Assembly (NCBI RefSeq): GCF_900109365.1
Contig: NZ_FNZR01000009.1
Location: forward strand, 124,001 to 188,000
Reading direction: 5' to 3'
DNA length: 64,000 bases
DNA from: Parapedobacter koreensis
GTDB taxonomy: Bacteria; Bacteroidota; Bacteroidia; Sphingobacteriales; Sphingobacteriaceae
The first letter of the stretch is position 1; each line of letters opens with the position of its first letter. A program made the position numbers and the translations under genes. Under the pieces are notes generated by a model, which saw nothing but the letters and a program-made list of their open reading frames with translations, had not been told where the DNA came from and searched no databases. Positions 1 to 9,197 of the stretch are shown here, piece after piece.

Positions 1-2586
1 GGGGTGGCCGTATCGAGTGTAAACGGTGAGCCAGGCCAAGCCCCCCGTATCCGCATTCGTGGAGGTACGTCAATTAACGCAAGCAGCGAACCGCTGTACG
101 TAGTTGACGGTTTTGCAGGCGGTTCGCCCCCTCCTCCGGAAGACATCCAGTCCATAGACATCCTGAAGGACGCTTCGGCCACAGCGATCTATGGATCTCG
201 CGGAGCCAACGGCGTTGTACTGATTACAACAAAAAGCGGTAAAGCCGGAAAAACCCAAGTGGGGTTTAGCAGCTCCTATTCTATCCAAGAAATAGGCAAG
301 AAGTTGACACTGCTCAACGGAGAACAGTTTGCCCAATACATCAACGAAATCTATCAAAATGACGGATCGTCCATTGTACCTTATCCCAACCCCGAGCAAT
401 ATGGCGCGGGTACAAATTGGCAAGATGCGGTTTTCCGGACGGGTGGATTGGGGAATAGCCAGCTTTCTGCCAGCGGAGGTACCGACGGAATCAAATTTTA
501 TACATCCGTCGATTACTTCAACAATAAAGGGATCATAACCAATTCGCTGTTCGATCGCATATCTGGTATGTCCAACTTGGACATCAAGCTAAATGACCGT
601 GTACGGTTCGGCACGAAGATGTTCTATTTACGTTCGAAGAGCGATGGCGTTTTGACACAAGAACCCAGCGGCGGGTCTACGGGTACCGGTGTGATTATGG
701 CCGCGCTAAAGTTCGAGCCTGTCCAGGACATCTTTGGCCCGGACGGGACGTATACGCTGTCTCAGGTTGGCGACCCGCACGACAACCCGGTAGCGGTTGC
801 CAGGGAACGCGAAAGCGGCAGGATAACCGATTTGTTCCAAGGCAATGCTTACGCCGAGCTGGATCTGTGGCGTGACCTGACATTTCGATCGACTTTTGGT
901 ATCCAGACCAACAATTACCGAACGGGCGAATATATCCCTACCACGTTGAATGCGGGAAGAAATTACGGGGGGATCGGCTCTATTGCCGCAAATAAGCAAA
1001 CGATGGTCATCAATGAAAATTATTTGACTTATGACAAACGCATTGACGAGTCAAATAGGCTCATGGTGATGGGCGGCTATTCCTATCAGTTTTCCCGGGG
1101 CGAATACTGGCGGGCTTCCAATCAGAATTTTGTCACCAATTCATTCTCGTATTGGAACCTGGGCGGCGGCTCTAACTACCAAAACGCTGCATCGAGCCTT
1201 ACCGAATGGGTACTATCGTCGTTCTATGGGCGATTAAACTACAACTTCAAGGACCGGTACCTGCTTACCTTCACCGGACGATACGACGGCTCCTCCCGTT
1301 TCGGCGCTAACAATAAATGGGCTTTTTTCCCATCCGGCGCCGTCGCATGGAACATAAAGGAAGAACCCTTCCTTCGGGATGCCGACATATTATCGCTGTT
1401 CAAAATCAGGGCAAGCTATGGGGAGACGGGGAATACAGAGATCGGCTCTTACCGATCCCTCGCCAAATTCTCGCCGTCGTTTACCATTATTAATGGCAAT
1501 CCCGTCAATGCCGTCTTGCCTACCGATGTGGCCAATGCCAACCTGACTTGGGAAAGCACCCAACAGACCGATATCGGGATAGATGTAAGTTTCTTCAACA
1601 GCCGGTTGTCTTTCACAGCCGACTACTATAATAAGAAGACCATGCAACTGCTTTATGACGTGCCGCTTCCTGAATACTCCGGGTATACAACCTCACTGCA
1701 AAACATAGGAAGCCTGCGCAACAAAGGGTGGGAATTTGCATTGTCTACCATAAACTTGGATCGCGACTTTAAGTGGAATACCGATTTCAATATTTCCTTC
1801 AACCGCAATAAGATCCTGAAATTAGCTGGGGGTGATTTGCTATACTCTACCGCCCCGGGGCATATGCTTTCTACGGATTCGCAGATCCTACGTGAAGGGC
1901 AAGTTATAGGGGCGTTCTACGGTTGGGTATTTGACGGCATTTATCAAACAAACGACGATTTCAGTGCGGAACCCCACAAAAATCCAGGAGATGTCCGGTA
2001 CCTGGATATCACAGGCCGGGACGCCGAAGGCAACCTTACCGGTGTTCCCGATGGCGTGGTGAATAATGACGACCGCCGGATTATCGGCAATCCACATCCC
2101 GATTTCGTGTTCGGGTTCAATAACGACTTCCGATTCAAAAACTTCGATTTCAACGTCTTTTTCCAAGGGAGTGTGGGCAATGACATGATGAACTATACCC
2201 GATTGGAACTGGACTGGATGGCGGGCAAGAGCAATGCAACAATTGATGCCTTGAACCGGTGGACGCCGACGAATACAGACACAGATATCCCAAGAGCCTC
2301 GGGCGCCAACAAATCGGAAGTATCATCCCGCAGCGTGGAAGACGGGTCTTACCTTCGGTTGAAGAACCTGACGATTGGATACAACATAGAAGAACCAAAA
2401 TTGCGGCATTTGGGCGTGTCAACGCTGAGGGTATACGTCAGTGCCCAAAATATCTGGACGGTCACCAACTATTCGGGCTATGACCCGGAAGTAAGTTTCC
2501 AAGATTCCAACATTAATGTGGGATTAGATTATGGGAGTTATCCCAATGTCAAATCATGGACATTAGGAGTCCGTATCGGTTTTTAG
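1..2586 (+). CDS. SusC-like TonB-dependent outer-membrane receptor, 5' end missing
   Basis: This is the C-terminal 861 codons of a SusC/RagA-type TonB-linked outer-membrane transporter. The frame is open from the first base, so the signal peptide, the carboxypeptidase-like domain and the TonB box lie upstream of the window. The visible part opens in the plug domain, with the family signatures RIRGG, YVVDG, ILKDASATAIYGSRGANG and VLITTKSG in the first 80 residues. A 22-strand-type beta barrel follows and ends in the aromatic terminus VRIGF. It lies 20 bases before a SusD gene and is read with it, so the pair should form a lidded importer for oligosaccharides. The neighbouring GH88 and lyase genes suggest a uronate-containing ligand; this is inference. 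Confidence 0.95.
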   Translation, partial: GVAVSSVNGEPGQAPRIRIRGGTSINASSEPLYVVDGFAGGSPPPPEDIQSIDILKDASATAIYGSRGANGVVLITTKSGKAGKTQVGFSSSYSIQEIGKKLTLLNGEQFAQYINEIYQNDGSSIVPYPNPEQYGAGTNWQDAVFRTGGLGNSQLSASGGTDGIKFYTSVDYFNNKGIITNSLFDRISGMSNLDIKLNDRVRFGTKMFYLRSKSDGVLTQEPSGGSTGTGVIMAALKFEPVQDIFGPDGTYTLSQVGDPHDNPVAVARERESGRITDLFQGNAYAELDLWRDLTFRSTFGIQTNNYRTGEYIPTTLNAGRNYGGIGSIAANKQTMVINENYLTYDKRIDESNRLMVMGGYSYQFSRGEYWRASNQNFVTNSFSYWNLGGGSNYQNAASSLTEWVLSSFYGRLNYNFKDRYLLTFTGRYDGSSRFGANNKWAFFPSGAVAWNIKEEPFLRDADILSLFKIRASYGETGNTEIGSYRSLAKFSPSFTIINGNPVNAVLPTDVANANLTWESTQQTDIGIDVSFFNSRLSFTADYYNKKTMQLLYDVPLPEYSGYTTSLQNIGSLRNKGWEFALSTINLDRDFKWNTDFNISFNRNKILKLAGGDLLYSTAPGHMLSTDSQILREGQVIGAFYGWVFDGIYQTNDDFSAEPHKNPGDVRYLDITGRDAEGNLTGVPDGVVNNDDRRIIGNPHPDFVFGFNNDFRFKNFDFNVFFQGSVGNDMMNYTRLELDWMAGKSNATIDALNRWTPTNTDTDIPRASGANKSEVSSRSVEDGSYLRLKNLTIGYNIEEPKLRHLGVSTLRVYVSAQNIWTVTNYSGYDPEVSFQDSNINVGLDYGSYPNVKSWTLGVRIGF

Positions 2587-2606
2587 TCAACTAAATAACG
2601 AAAAAA

Positions 2607-4118
2607 ATGAAACGCATTATAACCTACTTATTTATCATTGCGACTGCGTTGGTACCCGTGGCCTGTACTGACTTGGAGGAAAACCCACAAGGTATCTTGG
2701 CACCCGAATCATTTTTCAAGACCCAGGCTGATGCCGAAGCTGCGGTGATGGGTGGGTATTCCTGGATAGCCAGTGAATACCTGTATGGCCGTAGGCTACT
2801 GATTGGACTACAGCTCCTGAGCGATATGTGTGACATCGGCGATATCGGTACCGCTTCCGAACGGGTACAAATGAATAACTTCCAGACCGATGGCAACAAT
2901 GGAATTGTGACTACGCTTTGGCCCTATTTTTATCAGGTGATCGGCGCCGCGAATGCAGCCATAGACGGTATCCCCGCCGTCAGCATGGACGAAAACTATA
3001 AAAACCAGTTAATCGCTGAGGCAAAGATGTTGCGTGCCTTATGTTACTACCATTTGGTGCAGCTTTGGGGTGACATCCCTTACATCGGAGCATTTGTTTC
3101 CGACCCCAGTCAGATTTCGTCTATCTCGAAAACGCCGGCAGCAACGATTTACCAGCATATCATCGCCGATTGCGAAGACGGTATGCAGTACCTGCCCAAC
3201 ACGTATACCAACAACATCAGGAGTAGGCCCACGAGAGGCACAGCCCAGACGCTGCTGGCTTCCGTATACCTCACCATTGGCGATTACGGCAAAGCCCAGC
3301 AACATGCCGAGGACATCATCAGTAACGCAGGAACTTATGGATATGGACTGATGGAAGATTACCAAGACCTATGGCGAGCGGATTTGGGCGACCACAAGGA
3401 GCAGGTTTGGGCGGTAGATTTCAAAGGGAGTGTGCAGGGCTCCACTTATCCGCAAAATGTTGATTTCATGGCTCCAATTACAGGCGTGCGCGATGCCGAC
3501 ATGAACGGCTGGAGTGTTGTGGTAGCCTCTCCGGGTGTTTATGACAGTTTCGACGACCGGGATTATCGCAAAAAAGTCAGTTTCTTAACGGAAACGCCGG
3601 TCAACGGTGTAATGACGCCCTATACCGAATGGCGATGGCCCCGAATACACATTGCAAAGTGGTGCCTGTATCCGGGCGCCAACGCTACCGAAGATGGCAC
3701 CTTGTCAGATCATAATTACACGATTTTCCGCTATGCAGAAGTCTTGTTGATTGCGGCGGAAGCGATCAATGAAGCACAAGGCGGGCCAAATGCCAGTGCC
3801 TATGCATACATCAATGCCGTACGGGCACGAGCCAGAAATTCTGGTGGCACGCCTGCCGCCTTCCCGGCAGACCTGCAGCCGGGCATGTCGCAGGAAGCGT
3901 TCCGCGCGGCCGTACGCGAAGAACGGCGCGTAGAACTTGCGTTTGAATGGAAACGATGGTATGACCTCGTGCGCTGGGATATTGCCGAGGAAGCATTCAC
4001 CGGGCCAGATTCGTACGAACCACGGCCTAATTTCCGAAAGCACCATACTTTGCTGCCTCTTCCACAGGACGAGCTGAACCGGAATCCAAACCTCCTTCCT
4101 CAAAACGAAGGATATTGA
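2607..4118 (+). CDS. SusD/RagB-family glycan-binding lipoprotein
   Basis: This 503-residue surface lipoprotein has a short signal peptide ending in the lipobox VACT, so Cys20 should be lipidated. The body follows the SusD plan: an N-terminal SusD-like domain with TPR-type helices, and a C-terminal region with the hallmark EERRVELAFEWKRWYDLVRW and the tail LLPLPQDELNRNPNL. SusD proteins sit as a lid over their SusC partner and capture glycan. It is the partner of the receptor just upstream (20-base gap) and is followed 27 bases later by a GH88 gene on the same strand. The three are probably one transcript. The start is the only ATG compatible with the signal peptide. Confidence 0.95.
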   Translation: MKRIITYLFIIATALVPVACTDLEENPQGILAPESFFKTQADAEAAVMGGYSWIASEYLYGRRLLIGLQLLSDMCDIGDIGTASERVQMNNFQTDGNNGIVTTLWPYFYQVIGAANAAIDGIPAVSMDENYKNQLIAEAKMLRALCYYHLVQLWGDIPYIGAFVSDPSQISSISKTPAATIYQHIIADCEDGMQYLPNTYTNNIRSRPTRGTAQTLLASVYLTIGDYGKAQQHAEDIISNAGTYGYGLMEDYQDLWRADLGDHKEQVWAVDFKGSVQGSTYPQNVDFMAPITGVRDADMNGWSVVVASPGVYDSFDDRDYRKKVSFLTETPVNGVMTPYTEWRWPRIHIAKWCLYPGANATEDGTLSDHNYTIFRYAEVLLIAAEAINEAQGGPNASAYAYINAVRARARNSGGTPAAFPADLQPGMSQEAFRAAVREERRVELAFEWKRWYDLVRWDIAEEAFTGPDSYEPRPNFRKHHTLLPLPQDELNRNPNLLPQNEGY

Positions 4119-4145
4119 AACGAATTACGTAGTTAAATACCAACA

Positions 4146-5384
4146 ATGAAAAATAGTATGTTCAGTTTAATATTGGCAATCTTCTTCTGCTCGGTTGACT
4201 CATTGGCACAGGAACAAGTGGGACAACGGCTGTCCGAAACATTTGTTAGGCAAAAGCTGGATGACGCCATACAACAATATCGGATACTAATTCCGCAGGT
4301 TCCTGATGGATTTTTCCCCAGCACTTATCGCAAGGATGACGATTCATTAGGATTGGTAGAAAGCAAATCATGGGTGTCGGGTTTTTACCCCGGCACCTTA
4401 CTGTACCTGTATGAATACAGCGGGAATGACGATTTACTCGCGGAAGCTACCAAACGGCTCAACCTATTGGAAAAAGAAAAAAACAACACGGGCACACATG
4501 ATCTGGGTTTCATGCTTTATTGCAGCTTTGGCCATGCCCTACGCCTTACGGGTAGTCCGGACTACGAGCGGGTGCTGTTGACGGGCGCTGAGTCCTTGGC
4601 TTCGCGGTATCATCCGAAGGCGGGCTGTATACGATCCTGGGATACCAATGCCGCAACCGACCAATGGCAGTTTCCGGTCATCATTGATAATATGATGAAC
4701 CTCGAGATGCTGAATTGGGCATCACGCTTTTCAGGAAACCAAACGTATCAGGTTATTTCCGAAAGACATGCCAATACGACGCTGGAAAATCATTTCCGCG
4801 AAGATAACAGTTCCTACCATGTCATCGATTACGACACGCTGTCCGGAAAAGTAAGGCATAAACATACCCATCAAGGTGCCCATCACGAATCGGCATGGGC
4901 ACGCGGTCAGGCGTGGGGGCTCTATGGTTATACGATGATGTATCGGGATACGCAGAAAGAAAGCTATCGTCAACAGGCCAAAAAAATTGCCGATTTCATC
5001 CTCAATCATCCCAACTTGCCGGCAGATAAAGTACCCTATTGGGATCTAAGTATCGCACCGGAGGCCAATACGCCCCGCGATGCTTCCGCCGCCGCCATTA
5101 CAGCCTCTGCATTATTGGAGTTGTCCGGCTACGTAGCGGAGCAAGAAAAAGAAACTTATGAAAAAGCTGCGGAACAGATGATATTCAGCTTATCGCAAAC
5201 GCCCTATAGTGTCGAAACGGGCGCTTGCGGAGGATTTATCCTCGACCATTCCACAGGCCACCTACCCGCGAACCGCGAAATTGATGTGCCGCTGTCTTAT
5301 GCCGACTATTATTACGTAGAGGCGTTGACCCGATATTTACGGATGTTGCAGGGGAAACCGATCATCGCTTATCCAAAATACTGA
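4146..5384 (+). CDS. GH88 unsaturated glucuronyl hydrolase (first copy)
   Basis: This 412-residue enzyme has a Sec signal peptide (cleavage near DSLA-QEQ). It belongs to glycoside hydrolase family 88, which hydrates and so removes 4,5-unsaturated uronic acids left on the non-reducing end by polysaccharide lyases. The two aspartates used by this family are present: Asp119 in THDLGF and Asp181 in IIDNMMN. The WARGQAWGLYGY segment and the aromatic-rich (alpha/alpha)6 barrel also fit. Length is normal for the family. It closes the susC-susD-GH88 transcript, and the next gene has its own promoter. The periplasm is the likely location. A second GH88 copy at 14522 suggests that two linkages or substituents are handled. 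Confidence 0.93.
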   Translation: MKNSMFSLILAIFFCSVDSLAQEQVGQRLSETFVRQKLDDAIQQYRILIPQVPDGFFPSTYRKDDDSLGLVESKSWVSGFYPGTLLYLYEYSGNDDLLAEATKRLNLLEKEKNNTGTHDLGFMLYCSFGHALRLTGSPDYERVLLTGAESLASRYHPKAGCIRSWDTNAATDQWQFPVIIDNMMNLEMLNWASRFSGNQTYQVISERHANTTLENHFREDNSSYHVIDYDTLSGKVRHKHTHQGAHHESAWARGQAWGLYGYTMMYRDTQKESYRQQAKKIADFILNHPNLPADKVPYWDLSIAPEANTPRDASAAAITASALLELSGYVAEQEKETYEKAAEQMIFSLSQTPYSVETGACGGFILDHSTGHLPANREIDVPLSYADYYYVEALTRYLRMLQGKPIIAYPKY

Positions 5385-5410
5385 TTGACTGATGGGGGGT
5401 ATGAACAATT

Positions 5411-5468
5411 TTCACCCCCTATTCAATCGATTACTACCCCAAAAGATGCTTGCGCCAGCGTATCTTTA
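5411..5468 (+). promoter_or_regulatory. Candidate HTCS operator and promoter of the GH2-lyase gene
   Basis: Two ACCCC boxes (5414-5418 and 5436-5440) are spaced exactly 22 bases apart, with TTCAA between them at 5422-5426. A near-consensus -7 box TATCTTTA (5461-5468) follows 20 bases after the second box, so that box occupies the -33 region. No TTTG -33 element is present, as expected for an activator-dependent promoter. The same arrangement occurs at 9101-9156 upstream of the second susC, with the second ACCCC starting 74 bases before the start codon here and 75 there. The repeat is seen in the sequence; its use by the HTCS at 15783 is inference. Confidence 0.6.
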
Positions 5469-5509
5469 CGCTTCAATTATGATAACCTGTAACATAGCAT
5501 TAGTTAATT

Positions 5510-8500
5510 GTGAAAAGCGCTCGATTCATTACCGTATCTTTACTCCTATTATGCGTTGCCTCTATATCCCTGGCCCAACAAAAACACCGCCTGAATGAAA
5601 ACTGGGAGTTCGTGCGGCAGGACCTCGGTGGCACCTGGGAGGCTGTAAGGCCTTACAAACCGGGTGATCCGGAAGCTTCCCCCAGTTGGACAGCGGTGAC
5701 CTTACCGCATTGCTTCAATGCCACGGATGCCGTAGCTCCTGATGTCAATTACTACCAAGGGCCCGGTTGGTACCGTACGACGCTCCCCATCAACAACCCT
5801 TATGAAAACGGTCGCGTCCTGCTCCACTTCGAAGGTGCCGGACAAAAAACGGAAGTTTATATCCATACCCAGAAAGTCGCCGAACATGTCGGCGGCTACG
5901 ATGAATGGACGGTTGACATTACCGATGCTGTCGCGGCATTCAAAACTTCTAAGGCCTTTACCGAACAATTCAACAAACAGGTGCCGTTGGTTATCCGTTG
6001 CGACAATTCCCGCGATCTGGAGCTCATCCCATCCGACTTGTCGGACTTCAACCTCTATGGTGGCATCTATCGCTACCTCAACCTGGTGTACGTCCCTGCG
6101 CTATCCATAGCTCAGTTATTCGCCTCGGCCACGACGGAGGCCGATGGCACCAACGGCCAGGTCACGCTAAATGCCCGTTTACATAATCCAAGCCAAGTAC
6201 GGGAAGCCGCTATCACGGCACAACTTGTAGACCCAAAAGGCATGGTCGTTGCAACCCATCAGCAGCACCTCACGGCATTCAACGACCAAATTGACCTCTC
6301 AGGGTTCACCGTAAAACGCCCCGCAATGTGGTCGCCAGCGCAGCCACAGCTTTACACTGTCCGCATCGTCGTAGCGTCCGGCCAAGATACCTGCGTCCAT
6401 ACCGAACGCATTGGCTTCCGTCATTTCGAGTTTGCTACCAAAGGTCCATTTTACCTCAACGGCCAGCGACTGCTGCTCCGGGGTACCCATCGCCATGAAG
6501 ACCATGCCGGTGTGGCTGCAGCCATGACGGAAGACCTGATCTGGCAGGAAATGCACATGATGAAGGAAATGGGCGTCAATTTTATCCGCCTGGGCCACTA
6601 TCAGCAGTCGCGCATCGTGCTGGAAGCCTGTGACAGCCTTGGCATCCTCGTGTGGGAAGAAATCCCCTGGTGCCGCGGCGGTCTCGGCGGCGAGCAGTAC
6701 AAACAGCAGGCCCGCCGGATGCTTACCAACATGATTGAGCAACATTACAACCATCCCGCGGTAATTATCTGGGGGTTGGGCAATGAAAACGATTGGCCCG
6801 GCGATTTCGAGGTGTTCGATCAGCAGCAAATCCGCACCTTCATGAAGGAGTTACACGACTTATCACACCGGATCGACCCTTCACGCAAGACGGCCATCAG
6901 GCGCTGCGATTTCTGTAAGGACATCGTGGATGTCTACTCGCCCTCTATCTGGGCGGGTTGGTACCGGGGTATCTATACGGATTACAAAACCGCTACCGAA
7001 GCTGAATTTGACAAGGTTGATCACTTCCTTCACGTGGAATGGGGCGGCGATAGCCATGCCCGGCGGCATTCCGAAAACCCGGACAATGGACTATCAACCG
7101 TCATGCACAGCACCACAGCTGATGAGCGGGCGGGCGACGCGTCGCTATTCGGTGGTCCTGCACGTGTATCCAAAGACGGCGACTGGAGTGAAAGCTACAT
7201 CTGCAACCTCGTCGATTGGCACCTCAAGGAGCAGGAAACCATGCCTTGGCTCACCGGTACCGCCTACTGGCCATTCAAGGATTTCTCCACCCCCATCCGA
7301 CCGGAAAACCCGGTGCCTTATGTCAACCAAAAAGGTGTTGTGGAGCGCAATTTCAACAAAAAGGAATCGTACTACATCTTCCAGTCCTATTGGACCGAAA
7401 AACCTATGGCCCATATTTATGGCCATAGCTGGCCTGTCCGCTGGGGTGAGCAAGGGGAAGAAAAGATGGTGAAGGTCTATTCCAATTGCACGGAAGCCGA
7501 GTTGTTTGTCAATGGTGTAAGCCACGGTATCCGTAAGCGTGACAGTCCGGATTTCCCCGCAGCGGGTCTACGGTGGATGGTCGTCTTCCAAGAAGGTGAA
7601 AACAAACTGGAGGTCGTAGCGAAGAAAGATGGAATCACCGTGACAGACAGCATCATCCAGCATTACCAGACAGCCAAATGGGATGCCCCATCATCTGTAC
7701 GGCTTCGCACACTGAACGTCCACGCAGATACGCTAACCATTGAAGCGTTGCTGGTAGACAAAAACGGCGTACCCTGTCTCGATGCCGTAAACAACATCCA
7801 TTTCTCTGCCGCAGGCGATGGCTACCTGCTTGCTGATTTGGGCACATCGGACGGCTCACGCAAGGTACAAGCCTACAATGGACGCGCCCTCATCCGGCTG
7901 AAACGCACGGGCAGCCACGTGATAGCCACCGCCGCTGTCGAAGGACTGGAAACGGCGATATTGCCGCTTCCCACTCCCTATTCACGGGATACGATTGCAG
8001 CCACCATCATCCATACCTTGCGGGAGAAAACGTTACAGGACGCCCAATGGGCGCTCACGCAACAACCCGAAACTGTTACCGCCAATATCGCCAAGCGCAG
8101 TGCAGGCAGCAAACATGATTTCTACTCGGAAGGCGATTATTGGTGGCCAGATCCCAATAATCCCGATGGGCCGTACATCCGCAGGGATGGGCTCACCAAT
8201 CCGGACAATTTCGTCGATCACAGGCTGGCCATGATCCGCTTCAGTCGCATCGTCGGGGCGCTGGTGTCTGCCTGGAAACTGACCGGCGACGAACACTATA
8301 TCCGTCATGCCCTCCAGCATATCATAGCATGGTTTATCGACCCGCGCACCCGGATGAACCCTTCCCTGCTTTATGCGCAGGCCATCAATGGGCATGTCAC
8401 GGGAAGGGGAATCGGCATCATTGATACCATCCACCTTATCGAGGTGGCTCAAGCCTTACGGTTACTGGAAGAAGCCGGACTACTGGATGACGATATCCTG

Positions 8501-9091
8501 CATGGCACAAAAAAATGGTTCAGCGATTACCTCTTCTGGCTGTCCACCCATCCCTACGGGATTGAGGAGATGAATGCCAAAAATAATCATGGCACATGCT
8601 GGGTAATGCAGGTAGCCGCCTTTGCCCGCTATACACAAAACAACGTCTTGCTCCGCCGATGCGCCGAACAGTATAAGACCGTTCTGCTGTCCCAGCAAAT
8701 GGCAAGCGATGGAAGTTTCCCACTCGAAACCGAACGTACCAAACCTTACGGGTATTCACTGTTCAATTTGGACGCCATGACGACGATTTGCCATTTGCTG
8801 TCAGACAACGGAAACAACCTCTGGACGTACCAACTAGACGACGGCCGCTCCATTGAAAAAGGAATCCATTATATGCTTCCGTATGTACAGGATAAAAACA
8901 GGTGGCCGTATAGCCGGGACGTCATGTATTGGAATGAATGGCCCGTTGCTCAGCCGTTCCTGTTTCTGGGCGCGCTTGCCTACGGCCATACGGAGTTGTT
9001 GAACACCTGGGTTGCATTAGAGCACCGCCCATCGGAAGACGAAGTCATTCGCAATCTACCCTTGCGTTATCCCCTGTTGTGGCTTCCTTGA
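5510..9091 (+). CDS. Secreted GH2 glycosidase fused to an alginate_lyase-type polysaccharide lyase
   Basis: This is a 1193-residue protein starting at GTG, with a Sec signal peptide (cleavage near SLA-QQ). Residues about 25-690 are a GH2 enzyme with jelly-roll, Ig-like and TIM-barrel domains. The acid/base is Glu426 in WGLGNEN and the likely nucleophile is Glu510 in HVEWGGD. An Ig-like linker follows. Residues about 828-1193 form a complete alginate_lyase-type (alpha/alpha) toroid with YWWPDPNNPDGPYIRRDG, NNHGTCW (Asn1026/His1027) and YGYSLFN (Tyr1082), a set like that of PL5/PL38-type lyases. The frame is continuous, with no sign of a missed stop. The lyase half would cut uronate chains and the GH2 half would remove a beta-linked sugar. 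Exact substrates are unknown; GH2 covers galactosidases, glucuronidases and mannosidases. Confidence 0.88.
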   Translation: MKSARFITVSLLLLCVASISLAQQKHRLNENWEFVRQDLGGTWEAVRPYKPGDPEASPSWTAVTLPHCFNATDAVAPDVNYYQGPGWYRTTLPINNPYENGRVLLHFEGAGQKTEVYIHTQKVAEHVGGYDEWTVDITDAVAAFKTSKAFTEQFNKQVPLVIRCDNSRDLELIPSDLSDFNLYGGIYRYLNLVYVPALSIAQLFASATTEADGTNGQVTLNARLHNPSQVREAAITAQLVDPKGMVVATHQQHLTAFNDQIDLSGFTVKRPAMWSPAQPQLYTVRIVVASGQDTCVHTERIGFRHFEFATKGPFYLNGQRLLLRGTHRHEDHAGVAAAMTEDLIWQEMHMMKEMGVNFIRLGHYQQSRIVLEACDSLGILVWEEIPWCRGGLGGEQYKQQARRMLTNMIEQHYNHPAVIIWGLGNENDWPGDFEVFDQQQIRTFMKELHDLSHRIDPSRKTAIRRCDFCKDIVDVYSPSIWAGWYRGIYTDYKTATEAEFDKVDHFLHVEWGGDSHARRHSENPDNGLSTVMHSTTADERAGDASLFGGPARVSKDGDWSESYICNLVDWHLKEQETMPWLTGTAYWPFKDFSTPIRPENPVPYVNQKGVVERNFNKKESYYIFQSYWTEKPMAHIYGHSWPVRWGEQGEEKMVKVYSNCTEAELFVNGVSHGIRKRDSPDFPAAGLRWMVVFQEGENKLEVVAKKDGITVTDSIIQHYQTAKWDAPSSVRLRTLNVHADTLTIEALLVDKNGVPCLDAVNNIHFSAAGDGYLLADLGTSDGSRKVQAYNGRALIRLKRTGSHVIATAAVEGLETAILPLPTPYSRDTIAATIIHTLREKTLQDAQWALTQQPETVTANIAKRSAGSKHDFYSEGDYWWPDPNNPDGPYIRRDGLTNPDNFVDHRLAMIRFSRIVGALVSAWKLTGDEHYIRHALQHIIAWFIDPRTRMNPSLLYAQAINGHVTGRGIGIIDTIHLIEVAQALRLLEEAGLLDDDILHGTKKWFSDYLFWLSTHPYGIEEMNAKNNHGTCWVMQVAAFARYTQNNVLLRRCAEQYKTVLLSQQMASDGSFPLETERTKPYGYSLFNLDAMTTICHLLSDNGNNLWTYQLDDGRSIEKGIHYMLPYVQDKNRWPYSRDVMYWNEWPVAQPFLFLGALAYGHTELLNTWVALEHRPSEDEVIRNLPLRYPLLWLP

Positions 9092-9100
9092 ACATTTTTT

Positions 9101-9156
9101 ACCCCACTTTCAAACAATAATTACCCCATGGGGCGCGTCGCCACCCCTTACTTTTG
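9101..9156 (+). promoter_or_regulatory. Candidate HTCS operator and promoter of the second susCD operon
   Basis: ACCCC boxes at 9101-9105 and 9123-9127 are 22 bases apart with TTCAA between them, matching the site at 5414-5440. A perfect Bacteroidota -7 box TACTTTTG lies at 9149-9156. The ATG at 9198 follows after a leader of about 35 bases. No TTTG is found at the -33 position, where the second ACCCC box sits instead. This fits a promoter that needs an activator bound as a tandem dimer. Confidence 0.65.
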
Positions 9157-9197
9157 CTCGCTGTAACTATTTTATAAACTCATATAAACCTATACAG

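Noticed and set aside
5510-9091. Possibility that the GH2-lyase fusion is an artefact of a missed stop or frameshift between two genes
   Set aside because: The frame is open throughout, the linker has normal protein composition, there is no second signal peptide before the lyase half, and no promoter or start region is visible at the junction.
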